A stretch of DNA of 6,912 nt from Candidatus Zhuqueibacterota bacterium. Its GTDB lineage: Bacteria; Zhuqueibacterota; Zhuqueibacteria; Zhuqueibacterales; Zhuqueibacteraceae. A program made the translations under genes and the position numbers. Position 1 is the first letter of the stretch. Each line of letters starts with the position of its first letter. The DNA lies in NCBI GenBank assembly GCA_013361015.1, contig JABWAN010000296.1:1-6912 (forward strand), in the 5' to 3' direction. Below, piece after piece: positions 1 through 6,351 of this stretch. Below the pieces are notes generated by a model. It searched no databases. It had not been told where the DNA came from and saw only the letters and a program-made list of their open reading frames with translations.

Positions 1-1330
1 CGCCGTCATTCGTGAAGTAAATAATGTCGGGATCAATGGGGTGATACAGCGCGGCATGATGATCCGCGTGCGAATAATTCGCCGGGCCTTCCGGTCCGCC
101 GATGGGCACCACGCCGAAGCGCCACGCCGCCCAATTGGATTTGCGCGTGAAGGTTCTGCCGCCGTTCGTTGACTTCCACAAATCAATGCCGCCGGCGATG
201 ACCACTTCGGGATCGAACGGATGCACGATGACGAAATGCGAATACCAGCCTTGATATTGCGCGATGTCGAGGCTGGAACGCTGCTCCCACGAATCGCCGC
301 CGTCAATACTGCGATAAATGCCGATCGCACGAAAGTCGTTTGCAACATCTGCATAGATGATGTTCGGCTCGAGCGGATGAATCGCAACGATGGTTTTGCC
401 GGTGTAATTTGCGGGCAAGCCGTTCGTGAGCTTTTGCCAAGTCGCACCCGCATCTTTCGAACGATACACGGCAGCGCCCAGACTGCCGAGATCGCCGCAC
501 GCGACGAACACGATATTCGGATCGAGCGGATTGAGATCGACGTCCATCGCCATCGGCACGTTATGCACGAGCGTCCAGCTCACGCCGGCATTCGTGGATT
601 TGTACGTGCCCTCCGTTGTGCCCGCGTAGATAATGGACGAATTGGAAGGGTCGAGCGCAAGCGCTTGCACGCCGCGTTGTTGCTCTTGCGTCCAATCGAG
701 GCTCTTCGTCCACGTTGCGCCGCCGTCGGTGGTTTTCAAAATGCCGATGCCATAACTCCCGCGCGTGGTGCGCACCGTCACGCCGCCGAGCGAGTTTTGA
801 TAGCCGTACACTTCGCCGGTGCCGATGTAGATCACGTTTGAATCAACCGGATCAATCGCGATCGCGCCCACGCCTAAAACCGGAAAGCCGGTATCAACAT
901 ACTCCCATGCCTCCACGCCCACGCCCCCGGAATAACTGCGCCACAAACCGCCGCTCGCTGCGCCAATGTAAATCGTATTCGGATTGAGCGGATTGAAAGC
1001 AATGGCATTCGTGCGGCCTCCGATGTTTTTCGGGCCGAGCAATTGCCATGGCTCCGTGGTTCGCAGCGCAGCATTCTTTTTTTGGAGATTAGATTTCGAA
1101 TACTCGAACGCACGATAGTGCCCTTGTGGCGGAATGGTCGCGTTCGGATACGCGCGCGCCGCGGCAAAGAAATCCAAAGCCTGCATGGCGCCGGAAGGAG
1201 AACGAGGCGCGCTCGTTTCCATCGGCTTGGTGAGAAAGTAAAAGCTCGCGAGCAGCGAACCGGCGAGCAACAGCCCAAATGCGCGGCGGCGCTTTGACGG
1301 GTTATTGCGGAGCACCATGGATGGCCTCAT
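1..1330 (-). CDS. Exported BNR/VPS10-like beta-propeller protein, 3'-truncated by the window edge
   Basis: The reading frame is open from an ATG at 1330-1328 to the left window edge, giving 443 residues without a stop. The N-terminus is basic (KRRR, residues 13-16) and is followed by a hydrophobic stretch (about 18-33), so the protein is exported or membrane-anchored; no clear signal peptidase site is visible. The rest is a beta-propeller with at least five Asp-box motifs (S/T-x-D/N-x-G-x-T/S-W/F): TTDGGATW (200-207), STNAGVSW (245-252), SKDAGATW (291-298), SIDGGDSW (341-348) and STNGGRTF (387-394). Blades also carry the repeated pattern NPLDPNIVFVA-like (proline, then I/V-Y/F). A HADHHA motif (421-426) resembles one seen in secreted VPS10/sortilin-like bacterial proteins. 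Its ligand is unknown. A second ATG at 1318-1316 has GAGG six bases upstream and may be the real start, shortening the protein by four residues. The gene follows the DUF255 gene by 28 bp and is probably co-transcribed with it. Confidence 0.85.
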   Translation of the reverse strand, partial: MRPSMVLRNNPSKRRRAFGLLLAGSLLASFYFLTKPMETSAPRSPSGAMQALDFFAAARAYPNATIPPQGHYRAFEYSKSNLQKKNAALRTTEPWQLLGPKNIGGRTNAIAFNPLNPNTIYIGAASGGLWRSYSGGVGVEAWEYVDTGFPVLGVGAIAIDPVDSNVIYIGTGEVYGYQNSLGGVTVRTTRGSYGIGILKTTDGGATWTKSLDWTQEQQRGVQALALDPSNSSIIYAGTTEGTYKSTNAGVSWTLVHNVPMAMDVDLNPLDPNIVFVACGDLGSLGAAVYRSKDAGATWQKLTNGLPANYTGKTIVAIHPLEPNIIYADVANDFRAIGIYRSIDGGDSWEQRSSLDIAQYQGWYSHFVIVHPFDPEVVIAGGIDLWKSTNGGRTFTRKSNWAAWRFGVVPIGGPEGPANYSHADHHAALYHPIDPDIIYFTNDG

Positions 1331-1358
1331 AGAAAGGTGGAACCTGCAAAACCGTTCT

Positions 1359-3782
1359 TCATTCCAAATGCGCGGGGAGAGACGTGTTGTTTCCCAGCAA
1401 CCGTACCAATACCTCCACTTCATTCGTGGGCAATTGGCACGTATAGTTTTCACATACGTAAGCCGTGGCTTTGTTATTGATCCTCGTAAGAGATGCCATG
1501 ATCGGCAAGCTTTCGGACAAATACTGCTGCCCTTCTGCGTTGTCGGCGAGCAAAAGAATTTTGTTGGGAATGAAACGCGCGTGGAGCGCGGCGAGAAGCG
1601 CCTGGGTATCGTGTGCTTCGAAATTTCCAGCGATGATGATTTGCTTCGGCTTGTCGAAACTGAAGTCCATTGCAGCCAGCATTTGCGGCATGGCATGCGG
1701 CATCTTCTCCGTGCGGCTCGCAAACGCGCGCATGATGCTCTCTGCCAAATTCCACCACTCGGGTCGATTCAGCATTTGCGCGAGGCGCAACAGATTCCAT
1801 GCGGCAATGGCGTTGCCCGAAGGCTCGGCGCCGTCATACTCTTCTTGCGTGCGCAAAAGGATTGTGGCATCTTCGCCGGAAGTGTCGAAGAATCCCGCTG
1901 CGCCGGAGTGCTCATCGCGAAAGAGGCGCAGTTGCGTTTCGGTAAGCCTCACGGCTTGTTGCAAGCACTTCACGTCGAAGCCCGCTTCATAAAGATCGAG
2001 CAAACCGAGCGTGAAGAAAGCATAGTCATCCAGATGGCCGGGAAACTTCGCTTCGCCGTCGCGATAGCGGCGTTTGAGCGTGTGCGTGTTCGGGTCGTAG
2101 TTCCGCGCCATCACAAACGCGGCGGCGCGTGTGGCCGCGGCCAAATACTTCGGCTCATTGAGTACTTGCGCGGCGCGTGCAAACGCCGAGATCATCAAGC
2201 CATTCCACGCCGTGATGATTTTGTCGTCCAAATGCGGCCGCGGCTTGTGTGAACGCGCCTCGAAGAGTTTCGCCTTTGCTGCGCGCACTAATTCTGCCAG
2301 CTCGGATGCGGAGCGGTTAAAGCGCTTCGCGGCCTCGGCCGGCGTGTATGCAGCGTACAACACGTTGCGATTTTGAAATTCGCCCTGCGGATCGCTGATC
2401 GTGTTGCCCGAATCACTCACACCAAAAAGATAGTTGAAAACCTCCGCGTCGCTTTCACCCAACACTGCGACGATCTCGTCGCGCTGCCACATATAAAACG
2501 CGCCTTCGACTTTCTCTTCGGGATGCTTGGGATCAAGCGCACTATCCGCATCTTCCGCGGAGTAGAAGCCGCCCTCCGGATGCGTCATGTCGCGCAGAAC
2601 ATAATCGAGCACCGCGCGCGCGACCTCGGCATAAAAACTTTCGTGTGTGATCTGGTACGCCTCCACATACGACCACACCAACTGCGCCTGGTCATAAAGC
2701 ATCTTCTCGAAATGCGGCACGCGCCAAAACGCATCCACGGAGTAACGATGAAAGCCGCCGCCGAGATGATCGTACATGCCGCCGGCCCACATGCGTTGCA
2801 GCGTGTGCAGCGTCATCTCGAGACTGCGGCGCTCATCGTGCCGCTTGGAATAGCGCAGCAAAAAGTTGAATACCGCGGGTCGCGGAAATTTCGGTGCGTT
2901 GCCAAAGCCGCCGAGACGTTCATCATAACTTTGCTGGAACTGCGCATATGCCGTCCGCGCAAACGGCGCAAGCAACACCGGTGTGGAGGTGACCTTGGGA
3001 GTCGTGAGCTCCCTCAGCGTGGCGAGAATACTATCGCCGGAAGTCAGGATTTGCTCGCGCTGTTCGCGCCAAGCTTTGCTCAATTGCTGCAGCACCTCCG
3101 GAAAGCCGGGGCGACCATAACGCGAGTCTGGCGGAAAATATGTGCCGCCGAAAAACGGCTTCAAGTCGGGCGTGAGCCAAACGGAGAGCGGCCAACCGCC
3201 GTGGCCCGTGAGCGCTTGCACGGCGGTCATATAAACTTTGTCAACGTCCGGCCGCTCTTCGCGATCGACTTTGATGCACACAAAGTTTTCGTTCATGATC
3301 CGCGCGATGCTGTCATTCTCAAACGACTCGTGCTCCATCACGTGGCACCAATGACAGGTCGAATAGCCAATCGAAAGGAAGATGGGCTTGCGCTCTGCGC
3401 GCGCTTTCGCAAACGCTTCCTCGCCCCACGGATACCATGCCACCGGGTTGAAGGCGTGCTGCAACAAATACGGGCTTTTTTCCTGCGCGAGACGATTCGG
3501 CTTTTTCCCTTGCGCCAACTTCTGTGCAAAGATTTCGGAGAAGGGGTTCATTTTGTCCTCAGCTATTTTCTGCGCGGTTCTATGCGCATTGGGGAGAGGC
3601 GAATACCAGTGAATTTTGAGTTGCGTGGCCGCGACGCCGATAACCCCGAGCGCGACGAAGACTGCGACAATGATATGTCCGGAGGATAATCTCATGGGGC
3701 TGGTTGCGGGTTGTGACTCAACGCCGGCCGGCATTGCGCCATTCTTTTTGTGGACGCGTCGTCTTCGCTCGACTCCTCGCAA
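1359..3782 (-). CDS. Membrane-anchored DUF255 / thioredoxin-fold protein (COG1331, YyaL/SPATA20 family)
   Basis: Complete 807-residue gene. The start is TTG at 3782-3780, chosen because AAGGAG lies five bases upstream; ATGs at residues 17 and 30 have no good ribosome site. A basic N-terminus (RRRR at 6-9, KK at 12-13) precedes one hydrophobic helix (about 37-53), predicting an N-in anchor with the rest outside the cytoplasm. The thioredoxin-fold domain follows (about 95-260): NRLAQEKSPYLLQHA, then the active-site-like CHWC (143-146), DREERPD (173-179) and GGWPLSVWLTPD (195-206). A helical barrel domain resembling six-hairpin enzymes spans about 280-740, with APKFP (296-300), HFEKMLYDQAQ (357-367), SAEDADS (408-414), DDKIITAWNGLM (519-530), GHLDDYAF (582-589) and EPSGNA (653-658). 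A cysteine pair, CENYTC (777-782), ends the protein; this motif is usual in the family. The family's reaction is not established. Length is longer than the usual roughly 600-700 residues because of the N-terminal extension. No frameshift is visible. Confidence 0.95.
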   Translation of the reverse strand: MRGVERRRRVHKKNGAMPAGVESQPATSPMRLSSGHIIVAVFVALGVIGVAATQLKIHWYSPLPNAHRTAQKIAEDKMNPFSEIFAQKLAQGKKPNRLAQEKSPYLLQHAFNPVAWYPWGEEAFAKARAERKPIFLSIGYSTCHWCHVMEHESFENDSIARIMNENFVCIKVDREERPDVDKVYMTAVQALTGHGGWPLSVWLTPDLKPFFGGTYFPPDSRYGRPGFPEVLQQLSKAWREQREQILTSGDSILATLRELTTPKVTSTPVLLAPFARTAYAQFQQSYDERLGGFGNAPKFPRPAVFNFLLRYSKRHDERRSLEMTLHTLQRMWAGGMYDHLGGGFHRYSVDAFWRVPHFEKMLYDQAQLVWSYVEAYQITHESFYAEVARAVLDYVLRDMTHPEGGFYSAEDADSALDPKHPEEKVEGAFYMWQRDEIVAVLGESDAEVFNYLFGVSDSGNTISDPQGEFQNRNVLYAAYTPAEAAKRFNRSASELAELVRAAKAKLFEARSHKPRPHLDDKIITAWNGLMISAFARAAQVLNEPKYLAAATRAAAFVMARNYDPNTHTLKRRYRDGEAKFPGHLDDYAFFTLGLLDLYEAGFDVKCLQQAVRLTETQLRLFRDEHSGAAGFFDTSGEDATILLRTQEEYDGAEPSGNAIAAWNLLRLAQMLNRPEWWNLAESIMRAFASRTEKMPHAMPQMLAAMDFSFDKPKQIIIAGNFEAHDTQALLAALHARFIPNKILLLADNAEGQQYLSESLPIMASLTRINNKATAYVCENYTCQLPTNEVEVLVRLLGNNTSLPAHLE

Positions 3783-3885
3783 TGTGTCTCCTTCCAGGCC
3801 TTCTTCGCGTAACCGGCAGCAACAGCGCGTTTCCTGAACGTTGCGTCATCGGTGCGAGCTTTTCGTCTTCGCATCCGCCACAACG
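3783..3885 (-). other. Intergenic gap between the DUF5916 and DUF255 genes, weak nested dyad only
   Basis: Between the TAG of the upstream gene and the TTG start there are 103 bases. They hold a nested dyad: an outer pair CGTTG (3839-3843) with CAACG (3881-3885), and an inner pair TGCGA (3853-3857) with TCGCA (3869-3873). The stems are only five base pairs each and no U-tract follows, so this is not a convincing intrinsic terminator. Transcription into the DUF255 gene could continue through it. No promoter is recognisable. Confidence 0.4.
3788..3793 (-). promoter_or_regulatory. Shine-Dalgarno site fixing the TTG start of the DUF255 gene
   Basis: On the minus strand the bases read AAGGAG, then the five-base spacer ACACA, then TTG. 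This is a near-perfect anti-16S match at ideal spacing. The frame stays open upstream only to a TGA about 70 bases away, with no ATG or GTG in between, so TTG is the best-supported start. Confidence 0.75.
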
Positions 3886-6078
3886 CTAGAATCGCAAGAG
3901 CCGGGTGAATTTCAGAATGGCTTCGCGATTGCGCGCCGGCAATCCGTCGGAAAAATCTTCGCCCTCGCGGCCGCGGCTTTCATTGTACACGAAGAACAAA
4001 TCACTGCCGGGCGTGTGAATAAAGTTCAGGCGCAAGTTGGTGCTCAACTCGTTCGTTTCGCTGTTGTATTGCAGCAATGCGTCGAGAAAGAGTCGGGTAT
4101 TGAAGGCGAAGTTCCCGCGCAGCTCGAACAAATCCGTGTTGAGCTCGCCTTGCGGCAAATCGACTTGATTGCGATCATAGTTCAAGCCAAAAGACCAGTG
4201 CGCGTTCGGGCGGAAGCCGAATCCGCCGCCGAAATTGCGCAGCTCGCCGTCATAGAACTCCCGCCAATAGGCGTTTCCAAAAACCGTGAGCTTTCGTTTC
4301 GCGCTGCTTTGATAGTTGATCTGCAGCAGGTGGTTGTAGTAATCACCTTGCGGTATGCGCAAATATTCACGAAAGGGATAAAGGGCATTCGGGTCTTCGA
4401 GCTCCAAACGTTCGAAGATGCGGCCATAACCGAAATTGAGATTGTCGCCGTTCGCCAATTCATTGAAGAACGTGAGGCGATAGTCCCAATCTTGCACGCG
4501 ACCTTTGATGTTGGTGAGATGCGTCACATTTTGAAAGATATTGCTGCGTCGCAGGAAGCTGCCGTTGGGTTGCGGACTCACGCGGAACGTCGCGAATGAT
4601 CGGCGAATGTCGGAACGAAGCACGAAGCCCACGCCGGGATCGAAGCCTTTGTCGATCGCCATGTGCGAAGCAAACCAGCCCCAATGATCTTTGGTGAAAT
4701 CCAGTCCCAACTTCCACGCGGTTTTGGTTGCGCCGGATGATGAGGCGTGCGTTTGCGCGAAGAATGATTGAAACACCATGGGGTTGCTCAACCACAGATT
4801 GGCGTCTGCGCCATAAGCCTGCTCATGATTTCGACCAAGATTGGCGCGGTTCGTAAACATCACGCCGATTTTGGAGCGCTGCGACACGTCGCGATTCACG
4901 CGCACCACGGAAAAGTGTGAACGCGGCGCGCCGGCTTTTTCATCCGTCAACATGTCCAGCAAGCCCAATTCATATTTTCCCACTTTACCCGTGAGGCGGC
5001 CGCCGGCAATGATGGGGACGATTTCACCAAAGCCTTGAATGCCGATGCGGCGGCTGTAGAAAAGCTGAATCGGCGGCGGGCCGAAAAAATTCTGCTCGCC
5101 GAATTGAAACGTGTTCGCGCTTTCCAAAAAGAACTCGCGCTTTTCGGGGAAGAAGAGCGGAAAGCGCGTGAGGTTGACTTGTTCGACGTCCGCTTCGACT
5201 TGCGCGAAATCCGTGTTCGCCGTCAAATCCAAAGTGAGATTCGACGTCACACCGTATTTGACGTCGAGACCGGCGTCGAGCTTTTCAACTTTGCGCGGCG
5301 AAGCCGTGAGCAAATTATCGCGCGAGGATTTTCCCAAACCATAGGGCTTGACCTGCAAATTGCGGCCGGGTCTGAGTTCTTGCAAATCGAGCAGATCGCC
5401 CGCGCGTGAAACCCGGAGGAAGCCGCCGAGATTGTCGCGCGACCACGAAGCCCAATTCGCCTGCTCGGTTTTGCGTTTGATAATGCGCGTAAAATTGATG
5501 CCCCAGCTTTGCTCTGCGAGTGAATTGAATTTAAAATTCCACAACGGGATTTTGAATTCTGCAGACCAGCCTTGTTCATGAACCTTTGCGCGCACTTCCC
5601 AGACACCGTCCCAATCCAAGTCCGCTTCATATGCGCCGTCGACGAGTTGTCCGTCTTGCTCCGCGCCGTTGGGGTTGGTGGCGAAGAAGTACGCATTGCG
5701 CTTGTCGTGATATGTGTCGAGCAGGAATGCAAACATGTCGTCGTCGTCGAGGCCGCCGTCACGCTGGAGTTTTTGCGCGACGATTTTGTGCGGCTCGCGA
5801 TCGAAGCACATCACACCGACGTACAAATTTTGCTCATCGTACATGACGCGCACTTCCGTTTTTTCCGTAGCCGGCTCGCCTTCGCGCGGCTGGTTTTGGC
5901 GAAAGCCCGTCGCGAATGGTGCGGTTTGCCAATAGGACTCCGCCAAGAGCCCATCGATTTGCACATTGGAGTTGATCCGGTGCGCACGCAGTTGCAGCGT
6001 GTTTTCGGTTTCGGCGGCGAACGAGGCGGTGAGGTACAACAATGAGACTGGCAACAAAGAAGAGAATTTCCGTTTCAT
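3886..6078 (-). CDS. Exported CBM9-like / DUF5916 outer-membrane beta-barrel protein
   Basis: Complete 730-residue gene from ATG at 6078-6076 to TAG at 3888-3886. A classic signal peptide is visible: KRK (2-4), a hydrophobic core, and a probable cleavage after SFA (residue 21). Residues about 27-215 form a CBM9-like beta-sandwich: INSNVQIDGLLAESYWQ (35-51), VRVMYDEQNLYVGVMCFD (77-93 region), DDDDMFAFLLDTYHDKRNAY (111-130) and WSAEFKIPLWNF (171-182). From about 240 the DUF5916 region starts, with its hallmark TDFAQVEADVEQVNLTRF (289-306) followed by PLFFPEKREFFLE (307-319). The remainder alternates polar and aromatic residues as in a transmembrane beta-barrel and ends in phenylalanine, a common outer-membrane protein C-terminal signal. 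The barrel is predicted to sit in the outer membrane with the sandwich domain in the periplasm or at the surface. The ligand is unknown; the family name implies carbohydrate binding, but this has not been shown for DUF5916 proteins. Only a weak ribosome site (GAGAAAAG) precedes the ATG. Confidence 0.93.
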   Translation of the reverse strand: MKRKFSSLLPVSLLYLTASFAAETENTLQLRAHRINSNVQIDGLLAESYWQTAPFATGFRQNQPREGEPATEKTEVRVMYDEQNLYVGVMCFDREPHKIVAQKLQRDGGLDDDDMFAFLLDTYHDKRNAYFFATNPNGAEQDGQLVDGAYEADLDWDGVWEVRAKVHEQGWSAEFKIPLWNFKFNSLAEQSWGINFTRIIKRKTEQANWASWSRDNLGGFLRVSRAGDLLDLQELRPGRNLQVKPYGLGKSSRDNLLTASPRKVEKLDAGLDVKYGVTSNLTLDLTANTDFAQVEADVEQVNLTRFPLFFPEKREFFLESANTFQFGEQNFFGPPPIQLFYSRRIGIQGFGEIVPIIAGGRLTGKVGKYELGLLDMLTDEKAGAPRSHFSVVRVNRDVSQRSKIGVMFTNRANLGRNHEQAYGADANLWLSNPMVFQSFFAQTHASSSGATKTAWKLGLDFTKDHWGWFASHMAIDKGFDPGVGFVLRSDIRRSFATFRVSPQPNGSFLRRSNIFQNVTHLTNIKGRVQDWDYRLTFFNELANGDNLNFGYGRIFERLELEDPNALYPFREYLRIPQGDYYNHLLQINYQSSAKRKLTVFGNAYWREFYDGELRNFGGGFGFRPNAHWSFGLNYDRNQVDLPQGELNTDLFELRGNFAFNTRLFLDALLQYNSETNELSTNLRLNFIHTPGSDLFFVYNESRGREGEDFSDGLPARNREAILKFTRLLRF

Positions 6079-6079
6079 C

Positions 6080-6094
6080 TTTTCTCAGAGAAAA
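6080..6094 (-). repeat. 7-bp inverted repeat overlapping the DUF5916 ribosome-binding region
   Basis: TTTTCTC (6080-6086) and GAGAAAA (6088-6094) are perfect inverted copies around a single central A. The dyad starts two bases upstream of the ATG of the DUF5916 gene, so it covers the place where the ribosome would bind. With a one-base centre it is a poor RNA hairpin; a protein-binding site or chance in AT-rich sequence are both possible. Confidence 0.35.
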
Positions 6095-6254
6095 ATATTC
6101 CGGTTTTCACTTAAACTGCTCAGCCACGGTCCCGCGGTGACGCGACATTTCGAATGGCGCTAAAGTTGTGAACGAGGACTAGACTTTGACTTTTTAACGT
6201 AAAAGACGGTGCGATTCGCCCAAACGTTGAATTGTACTTGTTACGGTCAAGATT

Positions 6255-6282
6255 GTGCCGCGACATTTATGTCCCTCGGCAC
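6255..6282. other. Composite stem-loop downstream of the WD40 gene
   Basis: An outer 6-bp stem, GTGCCG (6255-6260) with CGGCAC (6277-6282), encloses an inner 5-bp stem, GACAT (6262-6266) with ATGTC (6269-6273), separated by an asymmetric 1x3 internal loop. It lies 70 bases after the WD40 stop codon. No U-tract follows on the minus strand, so it is not a standard intrinsic terminator. It could protect a 3' end, act with another termination signal, or sit in the DUF5916 5' leader. Confidence 0.4.
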
Positions 6283-6351
6283 TGTTATTCGCATCATGCA
6301 TGTAGCCATACGCACTTCAACCTTCAAGAGTATGGTTAGCGCTCTGTGCGT

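Larger units (their letters stand above)
6079..6351. other. Non-coding stretch between the WD40 and DUF5916 genes
   Basis: These 273 bases look more AT-rich than the flanking genes and contain no credible gene on either strand. They should hold the end of the WD40 transcript and the promoter of the DUF5916 gene, but I cannot assign a -35/-10 pair with confidence. Visible structure: a composite hairpin at 6255-6282, a 7-bp dyad at 6080-6094 next to the DUF5916 start, a short tandem CTTCAA pair (6315-6320 and 6322-6327), and the 8-bp palindrome CATGCATG (6295-6302). Confidence 0.6.

Noticed and set aside
1305..2252. 315-codon open frame on the plus strand across the DUF255/BNR junction
   Set aside because: Same reasoning: antisense to two real genes, no domain motif, unusual Arg/Cys/His content.
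2373..3689. 438-codon open frame on the plus strand, opposite the DUF255 gene
   Set aside because: It lies antisense to a strongly conserved family member, is rich in Arg/His/Leu with no recognisable domain, and has the composition expected from the reverse frame of a GC-biased gene.
3681..3837. Plus-strand small frame starting ATG at 3694 with GGAGG eight bases upstream (47 residues, MGLVAGCDS...)
   Set aside because: The ribosome site looks good and LVAGC recalls a lipobox, but it is too close to the start to follow a signal peptide, and the frame is antisense to the DUF255 N-terminus. Chance is the simpler explanation.
3841..4599. 252-codon plus-strand open frame opposite the 3' part of the DUF5916 gene
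   Set aside because: Antisense shadow of a well-supported barrel protein; the Glu/Val/Ile/Ala-rich translation mirrors the codons of the opposite strand.
6231..6236. TACAAT on the minus strand as a -10 element for the DUF5916 gene
   Set aside because: The nearby TTGACC is only eight bases upstream, far from the 17-base spacing of a housekeeping promoter, and no -35 is found at the right distance.
6244..6260. Possible sigma-54 promoter on the minus strand (CGGCAC...TTGAC)
   Set aside because: The -12 element has GA instead of the required GC, and the spacing does not fit. The CGGCAC is explained by the hairpin stem.
6079..6351. tRNA, small RNA gene or CRISPR-like repeats in the longest gap
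   Set aside because: No cloverleaf, T-loop motif or regularly spaced repeats are visible; only short dyads and a CTTCAA doublet.
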